Shown: in pieces, positions 54,553 through 63,074 of the stretch
How positions within the stretch are numbered: position 1 is the stretch's first letter
Layout: each line of letters opens with the position of its first letter
Source of the DNA: Lachnoclostridium sp. UBA7215
GTDB lineage: Bacteria; Bacillota; Clostridia; Lachnospirales; Lachnospiraceae
DNA: 64,000 nt
Assembly: GCA_002490465.1 (NCBI GenBank)
Contig: DKUB01000058.1
Span: forward strand, 124,643-188,642
Direction of reading: 5' to 3'
The notes under the pieces: model-generated
Told to the model about the DNA's origin: nothing
Database searches by the model: none
The model's input: only the letters and a program-made list of their open reading frames with translations
Made by a program: the position numbers and the translations under genes

Positions 54553-56442
54553 CTATATTTCCCTGACAGCACCAAAATTGCAGCCGTCTTTACATGCACC
54601 ACATTTAATACACTTTGAGGCATCTATCACATGAGCCTCTTTTACTGTACCGGATATAGCTCCTACCGGACACATTCTTGCACATTTCGTACATCCACGG
54701 CACAACTCCGGGTCAATCACAAGTGTCATAAGCGCTTTGCACTGTCCCGCCGGACATTTTTTATCAACAACATGTGCAATATATTCTTCACGAAAATATT
54801 TCAGAGTACTGATTACAGGAAAAGCGGCAGTTTTCCCCAGACCGCACAGTGCCGTAGCAGAAATTGTCTCCGCCAGTTCCTCCAATAGCTCTATATGCTT
54901 CATGGTACCTCTTCCCTCCGTGATATCCGTGAGCAGTTCTAACATACGCTTTGTACCTTCACGGCAGGGAACACATTTACCGCACGATTCATTCTGGGTA
55001 AAGTTCATAAAGAACCTTGCCACTTCCACCATACAGCTTTTATCATTCATAACAACAAGACCGCCGGAACCAATCATGGCGCCAAGTTTTTTCAGGGAAT
55101 CAAAATCCAGCTTCATATCCAGATGGTCTTCTGTCGCATTGACACAGAGACACCCCCCTGAAGGGCCGCCGATCTGAACAGCTTTAAAATTGCCGTCCTT
55201 TACACCGCCGCCAATATCAAAAATAACTTCCCGAAGCGTTGTTCCCATTGGCACTTCAATCAGTCCGGTATTTTTTACATTTCCTGTCAGGGCAAAAGCT
55301 TTTGTGCCGTGGTTATTTTCCGGTCCATACCCCTTATACCACTCTGCCCCATTCAGAATAATAGGCGGCACATTGCAGAAAGTCTCAACGTTATTTAATA
55401 CCGTAGGTTTATCAAAAAGCCCATGCTCTACGGTTCGAGGTGGTTTCACCCTCGGCATACCGCGGTTTCCCTCTATCGAGGTAGTCAGGGCGCTTCCCTC
55501 GCCACAGACAAAAGCCCCCGCCCCCTGACTGATGTGCAGATCAAAATCAAAACCGGAACCAAGAATATTCTCCCCAAGCAGCCCTCGGTCGAGCGCCTTG
55601 TCAATTGCTTTCTGAAGACGTTCTACGGCAAGCGGATATTCCGCACGCACATAAATATAGCCGTGGTGTGCTTTTGTAGCAATAGCGGCAATTAACATGC
55701 CTTCAATTACTCTGTGGGGTTCCCCTTCCATCATGGAACGGTCCATAAAGGCGCCCGGATCTCCCTCATCACCATTGCAGACAATATATTTTTCCTCTTC
55801 TTTCTGATTCAGCACTTGCTGCCATTTCCTTCCGGCCGGGAATCCGCCGCCCCCGCGCCCTCTGAGCGCAGACTCGCTGATTTCATCGACAATCTCCTGC
55901 GGCGTCATATCAAAAAGCGCTTTTGCCACGGCACGGTATCCTCCCAGTGCAATATACTCGGCAATACTTTCCGCATTGATTCTTCCGCAGTATTCCAACG
56001 CAATACGGGTCTGTTTTTTATAAAATGGAATATCTTCCTGCCTGACATATGATTTTAAAGATTCATCTTTATAGACAAGGTGTTCTACCACCTCATCATG
56101 AATAATACTTTTCTCAATGATTTCTTCACAGTCGTCTACCGTAACTTTCAGATAGAGCCATCCCATTGGCTCAATCCGAAGCAGCGGTCCCATTTCACAA
56201 AAACCATGGCAGCCGCTCTTTTTCAGCCCAATACTCTCACCGTGCGGCTCTTTTTCTAAGAGCAGGGCACAGCGCAGACCCTTTTCTTCAATAATTTCCT
56301 TCATACGGTCATAAATCTCAAGTGAACCACCGGCCACACATCCGGTTCCGGCACAAATGAGAATCTGTTTTCTCTGACTGTTCAGGGAGGCCTTATATTC
56401 CTGCTGCTTCGCTGTTAATTCTTCCCTCGTATTAATCCTCAT
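54553..56442 (-). CDS. hydB: NADH-oxidising hydrogenase subunit HydB (NuoF-like)
   Basis: 629 residues: an N-terminal thioredoxin-like [2Fe-2S] domain (CAGTGCVAGG...KSGCHGFCEMGP), NADH/FMN-binding NuoF core (RGRGGGGFPAGRKWQ, CNGDEGDPGAFMDRS, GEGSALTTSIEG), [4Fe-4S] site CGKCVPCREGTKRM, and a C-terminal pair of [4Fe-4S] motifs (CRGCTKCARMCPVGAIS, CIKCGACKDGCNFGAV). It takes electrons from NADH and is the site of flavin-based bifurcation in this complex class. The start overlaps the end of hydC by 11 bases. Confidence 0.96.
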   Translation of the reverse strand: MRINTREELTAKQQEYKASLNSQRKQILICAGTGCVAGGSLEIYDRMKEIIEEKGLRCALLLEKEPHGESIGLKKSGCHGFCEMGPLLRIEPMGWLYLKVTVDDCEEIIEKSIIHDEVVEHLVYKDESLKSYVRQEDIPFYKKQTRIALEYCGRINAESIAEYIALGGYRAVAKALFDMTPQEIVDEISESALRGRGGGGFPAGRKWQQVLNQKEEEKYIVCNGDEGDPGAFMDRSMMEGEPHRVIEGMLIAAIATKAHHGYIYVRAEYPLAVERLQKAIDKALDRGLLGENILGSGFDFDLHISQGAGAFVCGEGSALTTSIEGNRGMPRVKPPRTVEHGLFDKPTVLNNVETFCNVPPIILNGAEWYKGYGPENNHGTKAFALTGNVKNTGLIEVPMGTTLREVIFDIGGGVKDGNFKAVQIGGPSGGCLCVNATEDHLDMKLDFDSLKKLGAMIGSGGLVVMNDKSCMVEVARFFMNFTQNESCGKCVPCREGTKRMLELLTDITEGRGTMKHIELLEELAETISATALCGLGKTAAFPVISTLKYFREEYIAHVVDKKCPAGQCKALMTLVIDPELCRGCTKCARMCPVGAISGTVKEAHVIDASKCIKCGACKDGCNFGAVREI

Positions 56443-56917
56443 TTGCCGCCTCCTCCTTTAATGTCTCTATTAATTTTCTTGCCTTTTCCGGCGTCATTGC
56501 CGGATGGACATGATCATTTACCGTACAGACCGGCGCCAGGCCGCATGCCCCGAGACAGGATACCGTTTCCACCGTAAACAGCATATCCTCCGTTGTATTT
56601 TTCTCTTCACTTACTCCCAACAGGTTGCGGAATTCTTCCAATATAGGAACAGACTTACGGACATGGCATGCCGTTCCGTCGCAAATCTTAATCACATATT
56701 TTCCTTTTGGCTCTAAAGAAAAATTTTCATAAAATGTGGCAACCCCATAAATTTTTGCTTCACTAAGCTTTAACTTTTTTGCAATATAACATAAAGCCTC
56801 TTCCGGCAAATAGCGGTATACCTTTTGTATATCCTGCATAATAGCGATAAGAAGAGTCTTGTTATAATCATGTTCCTGCAAAATTTCGTCCAGCTTTGCA
56901 ATCTCCTGATGTGTCAA
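56432..56917 (-). CDS. hydC: Hydrogenase subunit HydC (NuoE-like)
   Basis: About 161 residues with a thioredoxin-like [2Fe-2S] fold: CDGTACHVRKS and VSCLGACGLAPVC provide the four cysteines, preceded by a helical bundle (LPEEALCYIAKKLKLSEAKIYGVATFYENF). It relays electrons inside HydABC. The frame opens at 56965, but that codon would fall at the transcription start; a TTG at 56917 with GAGAGGGG 7 bases upstream is taken as the start (MTHQEIAKLDEIL). Confidence 0.94.
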   Translation of the reverse strand: MTHQEIAKLDEILQEHDYNKTLLIAIMQDIQKVYRYLPEEALCYIAKKLKLSEAKIYGVATFYENFSLEPKGKYVIKICDGTACHVRKSVPILEEFRNLLGVSEEKNTTEDMLFTVETVSCLGACGLAPVCTVNDHVHPAMTPEKARKLIETLKEEAANED

Positions 56918-56965
56918 TGATTTTCCCCTCTCTGTGTTTTTTTGTCTTTCGACATATATGTACAT

Positions 56966-56994
56966 AATATAACATAAAAAATACTTTATTTCAA
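56966..56994 (-). promoter_or_regulatory. Promoter of hydCBA
   Basis: Minus strand TTGAAA (56989-56994), 17-base spacer, TATATT (56966-56971). Its position rules out the upstream ATG of hydC as start codon. Confidence 0.65.
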
Positions 56995-57041
56995 TCAGAA
57001 CAACTCATCTAATAGCATATAATAGCGCAGTTGCTTTTCAT

Positions 57042-57377
57042 CTATTTCCCTGATCCCCATATATTCCCAGAACAAAGGAATGGCATCCGGACAATGTTTA
57101 TTTTCCCAGCCACCTGTCCATCTGCCGGACAGTCAGAAATATCCATCTGCACTAACATCTTAATCCCCTCTGCTGCCAGCCTTGCCAGTCTGCACGGGTC
57201 AGTATAATAATTTGTCTGTACGTAGTATTTCTCCTTTTGCCTCCTCAAGAAGCAAATATCCGATATCCCCCTGCCGGTTTTTAAATCGTAACACCGATAT
57301 ACGTCAGCTTCTGACTGTCCTTCCCTCACTGGTTTTATTTGTACATGTTTTAAAAAATGGGAAATTGATTCTGGCAA
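57042..57377 (-). CDS. Small hypothetical protein
   Basis: 111 residues starting at TTG 57377 (MPESISHFLKHVQIKPVREG), with AGGAGG 9 bases upstream. It contains RCYDLKTGRGISDICFLRRQKEKYYVQTNYY and a short Cys-containing tail. It is soluble and without recognisable motifs. It lies between hydCBA's promoter and the shortened acyltransferase gene. The strong ribosome binding site argues that it is expressed; function is unknown. Confidence 0.55.
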   Translation of the reverse strand: MPESISHFLKHVQIKPVREGQSEADVYRCYDLKTGRGISDICFLRRQKEKYYVQTNYYTDPCRLARLAAEGIKMLVQMDISDCPADGQVAGKINIVRMPFLCSGNIWGSGK

Positions 57378-57419
57378 ATCGAATTACCTCCTGCTTTTTT
57401 TAACTATTCCCAGCAAACC

Positions 57420-58016
57420 TTAAGATGCCCTTTTGCAATTCCAAATTTCTTCCCATTCAGGATAATACTTTTTTCTGAATTCATGAAAGCCTTTGATAGA
57501 TTGAGAAACTGACCATTTTCGCAAATCAGCATCTGACGGAATATGAACTGCTATCTCTCTCTCCCCGGCATTGACAAATTCATATTCTAACGCCCCTATT
57601 CGATACTCATTTAAGGAAATCTGTCGTGGAAACCACCACGCCCAGACAAATTTATAAAATTGATAAATTTGATAATGCTCGTGCAAAAATCTGGTACAAA
57701 ATTTCATAGTAGCTATAAAAATATCATTTGGAATTTTGCGTTTTACATATTCTTCATAGGAATAATTTTTAATAATATTTAACAATTCCCAAAGTATCTT
57801 AAATCCGTTAGGGTCATCACCCAATAATTCCTGTAATTCTTTTATCCCTTCATCCCATTCACCTGGATTTATTATTTTATTTATTACAGCATTCGGAATT
57901 TGTTCCTCTCTGCTATTGCCGTAATCAATCAACTGACTTTCGACTTCATTTGGAATTTCTAAAATTCTAAACAATTCATTATTCTCTATCAAAACATCCT
58001 CCATTTCTAATTGCAT
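57420..58016 (-). CDS. Shortened acyltransferase-domain protein (GNAT-like N part)
   Basis: 198 residues resembling the first two thirds of a Firmicutes acyltransferase-domain family with a separate N-terminal helical domain (ELLGDDPNGFKILWELLNII) and the start of a GNAT-like C-terminal fold (VWAWWFPRQISLNEYRIGALEYEF, DADLRKWSVSQSIKGFHEFRKKYYPEW). Relatives I recall run on past this point for about 90-100 residues with a C(H)SWLL motif; here the frame stops after NCKRAS. It is probably a C-terminally truncated, inactive copy. It is AT-rich like the next three genes and begins 10 bases after the histidine phosphatase gene. Confidence 0.55.
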   Translation of the reverse strand: MQLEMEDVLIENNELFRILEIPNEVESQLIDYGNSREEQIPNAVINKIINPGEWDEGIKELQELLGDDPNGFKILWELLNIIKNYSYEEYVKRKIPNDIFIATMKFCTRFLHEHYQIYQFYKFVWAWWFPRQISLNEYRIGALEYEFVNAGEREIAVHIPSDADLRKWSVSQSIKGFHEFRKKYYPEWEEIWNCKRAS

Positions 58017-58026
58017 TTTTCAAGTA

Positions 58027-58596
58027 TTAAAGCGTAAACAGATTATATTGCTGAATTTTAATACAAACATTTTCTTCAAAAGAAAATTTCACGACCCACG
58101 GCATTAGATTTTTAATTTTTTTAAACTCAGAATAACCAAATGTTTCATCATAATAGTTTATAATAGTGCTTAATGCTGTTCCATGACTTCCAATTACAAC
58201 GTTTTTTCCTTTAAAAGTTTGCAATACACGATTTAATGCTCTTATATTTCTGCTTTGCACTTCTATCAGGTTTTCACCATCGGATAATTTGTAATTGAAA
58301 TTTTCCCACTGTTTCCTGCAAAATGCATTAAAATCCGCTATCCATTCACTATCTACTCTGCGTTCTCTGAAATCTGCTATCGTTTCAATTTCTAAATTTG
58401 CCAATTTCGCAAACTCCGCGACAGTATCAATTGCACGTTTATAAGGACTTGATAAAACAACATCAATATGTTTGTCCAACAAGAAATATGTAACAAGCTT
58501 TCTGTCTTTCATACCCTTACTTGAAAGTTCTCTTGACATATCATCATGATTGTCATAATTGGGCTCAGCATGTCTGATAAAATATACTGTTGTCAT
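58027..58596 (-). CDS. Histidine phosphatase family protein
   Basis: 189 residues with the phosphoglycerate-mutase-like RHG motif as FIRHAEPNYDN (catalytic His8), SSPYKRAIDTVAEF and the second His in VIGSHGTALSTI. It dephosphorylates a small molecule or protein through a phosphohistidine; the substrate is unknown. It lies in an AT-rich group of minus-strand genes (57.4-59.6 kb). Confidence 0.85.
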   Translation of the reverse strand: MTTVYFIRHAEPNYDNHDDMSRELSSKGMKDRKLVTYFLLDKHIDVVLSSPYKRAIDTVAEFAKLANLEIETIADFRERRVDSEWIADFNAFCRKQWENFNYKLSDGENLIEVQSRNIRALNRVLQTFKGKNVVIGSHGTALSTIINYYDETFGYSEFKKIKNLMPWVVKFSFEENVCIKIQQYNLFTL

Positions 58597-58620
58597 TTCT
58601 TTTCTCCTACATAAACTTAA

Positions 58621-59073
58621 TTATAATTGATGGATATACATTCTTGTCATATCCGGTTCTCCATCCCCCTGAACCATACACAAAAATTCCCATCCATATT
58701 GTTCATAAAAGGAAGTATGGTCCGTCACAAGATAAAGTGTGTCAATTCCCTGGTCCTTCATATCATCGCATACATATTGCAGTAATTTCCCCGCAATACC
58801 CTGACAACGAGAATCTTCTTCAACATAAACAGCACACACATTTGGAGTTAAATCTTTCCGGTCATGAAAATCATTTTCAATCACTCCCAGTCCCCCAATA
58901 ATTTTATCACCGTCCATTGCCAGATACCATTGTGGCACAGCATTTTCATTTTTCAGGCAGTCGTAAATACTTTCCTGATATGCCTTCAATGGTATGCCCC
59001 ATTTTTCGTGAAACCAATGCGTCGCGCGCTCTGCAATATTTTCGTGTTCTCTAATTTTTATAAAATAAATCAT
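58621..59073 (-). CDS. GNAT family N-acetyltransferase
   Basis: About 150 residues from MIYFIKIREHEN (59073; the longer frame to 59118 overlaps the HD gene). GNAT core: WYLAMDGDKIIGGLGVIEND, VCAVYVEEDSRCQGIAGKLL (acetyl-CoA P-loop, RCQGIAGKLL), LYLVTDHTSFYEQYGWEFL. It transfers an acetyl group to an unknown amine; the sequence is like aminoglycoside/streptothricin-type acetyltransferases only at fold level. Confidence 0.82.
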   Translation of the reverse strand: MIYFIKIREHENIAERATHWFHEKWGIPLKAYQESIYDCLKNENAVPQWYLAMDGDKIIGGLGVIENDFHDRKDLTPNVCAVYVEEDSRCQGIAGKLLQYVCDDMKDQGIDTLYLVTDHTSFYEQYGWEFLCMVQGDGEPDMTRMYIHQL

Positions 59074-59080
59074 ATCCTTT

Positions 59081-59623
59081 TTATCGAATCCCCTCTGATA
59101 ATTCTTTAAAGAAATCATTTGTAAATTTGTTCATTTCTTCACACAGAGGAATCGTTTCCGGTAAATAACATTTATTTTTATTTAAAACGTTTCTCTCCAT
59201 GTAAGTCAAAGTATCAGGCAGAGATTGTCCCCTGACAGAACCCGTAATCAAAGTTTTCACTATTAAATATGTTTTTCCACCTTCCAGAACATGGGCATCA
59301 TGTAAAATCTTTCCCTCAATCGTTTCAGGGACTTCACTCCTTTGGGACTCCCATGCTATTTTTATTGTTTTAGAAATTCTTTTGTCATCATAATTTTGTG
59401 ATATTAACCATTGTTTGATTTTTGCTTCCTCTCTATAAATAAAACCATGAAAATAAGCTGCTAAAATCAAGCACTCTTCGTCAACCTTATAGCTGCAGGC
59501 AGAAAGAATTTTGTGAATCATTTTCCTGACTAATTCAATATGCCACATATTATGCATAATATCTTTATCAATGTAATAGGGCTCAACGAATTCCAATAAT
59601 GCTTTTTCATTCAACATGCTCAT
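59081..59623 (-). CDS. HD-domain-like protein with altered HD motif
   Basis: 180 residues, all helical, with the first metal His in MHNMWHIELVRKM, a second motif AAYFHGFIYREE where the HD doublet reads HG, and ILHDAHVLEGG as third motif. Loss of the Asp may weaken metal-dependent phosphohydrolase activity, although this may be a family trait. It is the first gene of the AT-rich minus-strand group and is transcribed from a promoter overlapping that of the divergent histidine phosphatase gene. Confidence 0.65.
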   Translation of the reverse strand: MSMLNEKALLEFVEPYYIDKDIMHNMWHIELVRKMIHKILSACSYKVDEECLILAAYFHGFIYREEAKIKQWLISQNYDDKRISKTIKIAWESQRSEVPETIEGKILHDAHVLEGGKTYLIVKTLITGSVRGQSLPDTLTYMERNVLNKNKCYLPETIPLCEEMNKFTNDFFKELSEGIR

Positions 59624-59655
59624 ACCTCCAAATATTGACCTGCCATTTTTTAATC

Positions 59656-59695
59656 ATTATACCGTGTTGTAATTAAAAACACAACTGTGTATAAT
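59656..59695. promoter_or_regulatory. Overlapping divergent promoters
   Basis: Plus strand TTGTAA (59667-59672)-17-TATAAT (59690-59695) drives the gene at 59729. Minus strand TTGTGT (59679-59684)-17-TATAAT (59656-59661) drives the HD gene at 59623. The two promoters interleave, so both polymerases cannot bind at once. Confidence 0.55.
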
Positions 59696-59728
59696 GAGCG
59701 TTAGAGAATAAAACATTTGGAGGTTTTT

Positions 59729-60460
59729 ATGCAGCTACTTATTATCAGACACGGTGACCCGGATTATTCGATTGACTCCCTGACGGAAAAGGGATGGAAA
59801 GAAGCAAGGCTTTTGGCAGACAGGCTTTCCAGGCTCAACATCAAAGATTTTTATGTATCACCACTGGGCAGGGCAAAAGATACCGCATCGCTTACATTAG
59901 AGAGAATGAACAGGGAGGCGGTAGAACTTCCATGGCTTCAGGAATTTTTCAGGGCTGCTATCGCCAGGCCGGATGCGGAGGGGCGGACCATTGCCTGGGA
60001 CTGGCTTCCGCAGGACTGGACAGTAGAAGAAAGTTTTTATGATAAAAAGAAATGGCAGGATACACCTGTGATGCAGGACAGTACCATTGCGCAGGAATAC
60101 AAATGGGTAACAGAAGGTCTTGATGCCCTGCTCGCTGAACATGGCTATATCCGGAGCGGCAACTGCTACCACGTGGAAAAGGCAAACACAGACAAAATTG
60201 TACTGTTCTGCCACTTTGGCGTGGAATGTGTTATGCTGAGCCACCTGTTGGGAATTTCCCCCATGGTACTGTGGCATGGTTTTTGCGCAGCTCCGACATC
60301 TGTCACAACAGTTAATACAGAAGAACGTAGAAAAGGCATTGCTTCTTTCCGTGTCAGTTCTTTTGGGGATATCTCACATTTATACGCAGCAGATGAACCG
60401 GCATCCTTTCAGGCAAGATTCTGCGAATGTTATGGAAAAGAAGGGGAACGGGTGGATTAA
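59729..60460 (+). CDS. Histidine phosphatase family protein (second)
   Basis: About 243 residues from MQLLIIRHGDPDYSID with GGAGG five bases upstream. RHGDPDY holds the catalytic His, then SPLGRAKDTASLTL and CHFGVECVMLSHLLG with the second His. The insert WLPQDWTVEESFYDKKKWQD is typical of the larger Lachnospiraceae subgroup. It is GC-richer than its divergent neighbours and is unlikely to have arrived with them. Substrate unknown. Confidence 0.86.
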   Translation: MQLLIIRHGDPDYSIDSLTEKGWKEARLLADRLSRLNIKDFYVSPLGRAKDTASLTLERMNREAVELPWLQEFFRAAIARPDAEGRTIAWDWLPQDWTVEESFYDKKKWQDTPVMQDSTIAQEYKWVTEGLDALLAEHGYIRSGNCYHVEKANTDKIVLFCHFGVECVMLSHLLGISPMVLWHGFCAAPTSVTTVNTEERRKGIASFRVSSFGDISHLYAADEPASFQARFCECYGKEGERVD

Positions 60461-60466
60461 ATAGCG

Positions 60467-61333
60467 CTAAGCGCCCAAAGATAATAGAACGGTTCCGCAG
60501 ACCATCAGAAAAAGACCAGCCCATACTTTTACCGTAAGTTTTTCCTTAAATACAAGACAGGAAAATAAAACTGTCACTACAATACTCAGTTTGTCGATTG
60601 GAACAACAACGCTGACAATTCCATTTTGGATGGCATAATAATAACAGAGCCAGGATGCCCCTGTTGTGATTCCCGAAAGAGAAATAAAGATAAGTTCTTT
60701 TCGGCTGGTTGTTTTTACCTGTGACTGCTTGCCTTTCACCACAACGACGAGCCATGCCATCACAAGTATGACACCTGTACGGATTGCCGTGGCCAAGTTG
60801 GAATCAATCCCTGTTATTCCGATTTTGGCAAGAATGGATGTAAGCGCAGCAAATACAGCGGACAGGGCGGCATAAACTATCCATCGATTACTGCTGGCTG
60901 CCGCTGTGGTTTGTTTTTTTTCAATCATCAGATAAATCCCTGCAGAAAGAACCGCCGTTCCAACCAGTTTATATGACAGATTTTCTGTTTCATTAAAAAG
61001 AATTATCGCAAGCAGTACAACCAGCACAGTACTTGATTTATCAACAGAAACCACAGCATTTACATCACCGATTGATAATGCCTTAAAATAACACAACCAG
61101 GACGCACCTGTGGCAAGTCCTGACAGAATCAGAAACAGCAATGACTTCATTCCAATATCTGCAGCGTTTTCCCCGGAACCTGTGGCAAACACAATCACCC
61201 ATGCAAAAATCAGCACAACAATTGTGCGCAATGCCGTTGCGATATCAGAATCAGTCCTTTTTATTCCGCACTTTGCCAATATTGCCGTAATTCCCGCGAA
61301 GAATGCAGATAAAACTGCCATCATAATCCACAT
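60467..61333 (-). CDS. DMT-superfamily (EamA) transporter
   Basis: 288 residues made of two similar halves, each with five membrane helices and the EamA-type pattern FAGITAILAKCGIKRTDSDIATALRT / FAALTSILAKIGITGIDSNLATAIRT and GASWLCYFKAL / GASWLCYYYAI. It moves a small solute such as an amino acid or metabolite; the substrate is unknown. It is convergent with the histidine phosphatase gene (6-base gap) and 7 bases after the PPOX gene. Confidence 0.9.
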   Translation of the reverse strand: MWIMMAVLSAFFAGITAILAKCGIKRTDSDIATALRTIVVLIFAWVIVFATGSGENAADIGMKSLLFLILSGLATGASWLCYFKALSIGDVNAVVSVDKSSTVLVVLLAIILFNETENLSYKLVGTAVLSAGIYLMIEKKQTTAAASSNRWIVYAALSAVFAALTSILAKIGITGIDSNLATAIRTGVILVMAWLVVVVKGKQSQVKTTSRKELIFISLSGITTGASWLCYYYAIQNGIVSVVVPIDKLSIVVTVLFSCLVFKEKLTVKVWAGLFLMVCGTVLLSLGA

Positions 61334-61340
61334 AATTTTC

Positions 61341-61775
61341 TCAACTCTTCATCGTAAAATCAATCTCATACCGCGTTCCCTGTGAAAGTAAAACACCATC
61401 CGTCAGTTTAACACAAAGAATGCAGGTATTGACATCATCAAAATTATTATGTCCGTTATCAATCCATTCTGAAAATGCCTCTCTCAGCTTCTTAGCTATT
61501 TCTGCATTTTCCTCTTTTTTAAACCATCCCAGATTGACAGCCTCTCCGTGGGCAGTAAACCACTCTGCAGCGATTGCAACCTTTGGATTTTTTTCAATCT
61601 GATTCATTTTATCCGAAAGGGCATATGTAATAATATAATACGCCCCTTCTATATAGAGACCATCGACATACCGTACACAGGGAATGCCGTCTTTCATTGT
61701 TGCCAGTGCAATAATACTGTCTTTGCCGTAGCGCTCTGTCATCATTTTTTCTAATTCCGGACTTAGCTTTTCCAT
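61341..61775 (-). CDS. Pyridoxamine 5'-phosphate oxidase-fold protein
   Basis: About 144 residues (MEKLSPELEKMMTERYG...) forming the split-barrel FMN-binding fold: IIALATMKDGIPCVRYVDGLYIEGAYYIITYALSDKMNQIEKNPKVAIAAEWFTAHGEAVNLG. It probably binds FMN, F420 or heme and reduces a small molecule. The start with GAGGAG upstream overlaps nothing; a longer frame to 61802 would run into the DUF4160 gene. It is followed by the EamA transporter. Confidence 0.82.
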   Translation of the reverse strand: MEKLSPELEKMMTERYGKDSIIALATMKDGIPCVRYVDGLYIEGAYYIITYALSDKMNQIEKNPKVAIAAEWFTAHGEAVNLGWFKKEENAEIAKKLREAFSEWIDNGHNNFDDVNTCILCVKLTDGVLLSQGTRYEIDFTMKS

Positions 61776-61795
61776 TTTCACAATCTCCTCTCCGT

Positions 61796-62074
61796 TTAAC
61801 AATAATATCTGATTTCCCTAAATTGGGTATACCACTTATTGATGATTAATGTACTGTTCGCTTCAATATACCTTATCATATTGTTTAGCACTTTTTGAGG
61901 AATACGGGAATTATTATTACAAAGTAACGCCTTACCTGAACTGGTTATCCATATTTTTGTTGCATTTGCAGAAGCCTTACCTTCTGCAATATGCACATGC
62001 ACTGGCTCAAGAGGATTATTCTCATTTGACCAAAAATAAATAATATATGAGCCGATTCTAAAAATTTGAGGCAT
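61796..62074 (-). CDS. DUF4160 family protein
   Basis: 92 residues starting MPQIFRIGSYIIYFWSNENNPLEPVHVHIAEGKASANATKIWI, the DUF4160 hallmark (xxxFWSNExxPLEPxHVHxxxG). AAGGAGG precedes the ATG. It overlaps the end of the upstream small gene by 17 bases. These pairs look like toxin-antitoxin or regulatory modules in many bacteria, but a toxin has not been shown here. Confidence 0.82.
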   Translation of the reverse strand: MPQIFRIGSYIIYFWSNENNPLEPVHVHIAEGKASANATKIWITSSGKALLCNNNSRIPQKVLNNMIRYIEANSTLIINKWYTQFREIRYYC

Positions 62075-62327
62075 TTAATATACCTCCTTCTTTAGCAAAC
62101 TCCATAATCAAGTGTGCATTATTACGAACAAACTCCTTAAAATAATCCATCTCTTCATCTGAATACCCATTTACTTCTTCCCAAGCATATTCTGGGAGAT
62201 AACATGTGGCATTATGGAAACCATCTTTTAAATCAGGTGTTTCTATATATACTTTTACTCTCCCATCTAACATCTCCGAATGTGTAATTTCTGTATCATC
62301 ATTTAATGTAACATATGGATACATCAT
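62058..62327 (-). CDS. Small partner of the DUF4160 protein
   Basis: 89 residues, MMYPYVTLNDDTEITHSEMLDGRVKVYIETPDLKDGFHNATCYLPEYAWEEVNGYSDEEMDYF... It is acidic and soluble. I recall similar proteins next to DUF4160 genes in Lachnospiraceae; it resembles DUF2442-type partners in size and position only. GGAGGTG lies before the ATG pair. The overlap with the DUF4160 gene implies coupled translation. Confidence 0.72.
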   Translation of the reverse strand: MMYPYVTLNDDTEITHSEMLDGRVKVYIETPDLKDGFHNATCYLPEYAWEEVNGYSDEEMDYFKEFVRNNAHLIMEFAKEGGILNASNF

Positions 62328-62356
62328 AATTTCACCTCCATTACTTTTCCATTCCT

Positions 62357-62959
62357 TTAAGCTATGCTAATTTCATCAATCAATAACCGGTAAATAACAA
62401 GGTACATTCCATCATTACTATTATACACTTGCTTTAAATTAGGATATACCTCAAACATTTCTTCCCGAATCACCGGAGAATCCTCCGCCCTGACCCTGCC
62501 AATAATCCTAATCCATTTCCCTGTATTGGGATTGTAACTGGCAATGGCAACCTTCGGACTCTCTTCCAACTCTGAATATACCTTTTTCCGTTTATCTGTA
62601 GAAATAAATAATGTTTCATCATTGGAATAAATCATCCCGAACGGTCTTAACCTTGGCTGGTTATCTACAGATGTTGCCAGAAAGAAATATCCGCACTCAC
62701 GTATGAACTTATAATATTCTGCCATAGACATGTTCTTATCTGCCGTCTCTTCATTTCTCTGAATACTTTCGTTCAGCAAAAAATCGATACTGCACTCAAA
62801 TAATTTGCTTAACTTAATGAGTTTATCTGTCTCAGGAAAGGCAGCATCCAGCTCCCACCTGGAAACAGATTGCCTTGAGACGTTTAACATCTCAGATAAT
62901 TCTTCCTGCGTTATACCTCTTATTTTGCGAAGGTATGCTAATTTTTCTCCCGTTGTCAC
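62357..62959 (-). CDS. HTH (XRE) regulator fused to a PPOX-fold flavin-binding domain
   Basis: 200 residues: a Cro/CI-type HTH (1-66; GEKLAYLRKIRGITQEELSEMLNVSRQSVSRWELDAAFPETDKLIKLSKLF) followed by a pyridoxamine-phosphate-oxidase-like split barrel (about 75-200; YFFLATSVDNQPRLRPFGMIYSNDETLFISTDKRKKVYSELEESPKVAIASY). The fusion suggests a one-component sensor whose DNA binding responds to a flavin, redox state or small ligand. GTG start at 62959 with AGGGGTG upstream. It probably regulates the nearby DUF4160/PPOX/EamA genes or itself. Confidence 0.87.
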   Translation of the reverse strand: MTTGEKLAYLRKIRGITQEELSEMLNVSRQSVSRWELDAAFPETDKLIKLSKLFECSIDFLLNESIQRNEETADKNMSMAEYYKFIRECGYFFLATSVDNQPRLRPFGMIYSNDETLFISTDKRKKVYSELEESPKVAIASYNPNTGKWIRIIGRVRAEDSPVIREEMFEVYPNLKQVYNSNDGMYLVIYRLLIDEISIA

Positions 62960-63074
62960 ATAATCACCCCTGATACCATGTATTATATAACATTTTTCCC
63001 AAAAAAGAAACCAATTTGAAAGTGCAGGATGTAACGTTTGGAGTGCGCCCGTTTATTGCTAACAAGCCAGTCTT

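Noticed and set aside
54534..54623. Longer start of hydA
   Set aside because: It would overlap the hydB C-terminus by 71 bases and lacks family-like sequence; MSKKYMVIDG matches the usual HydA start.
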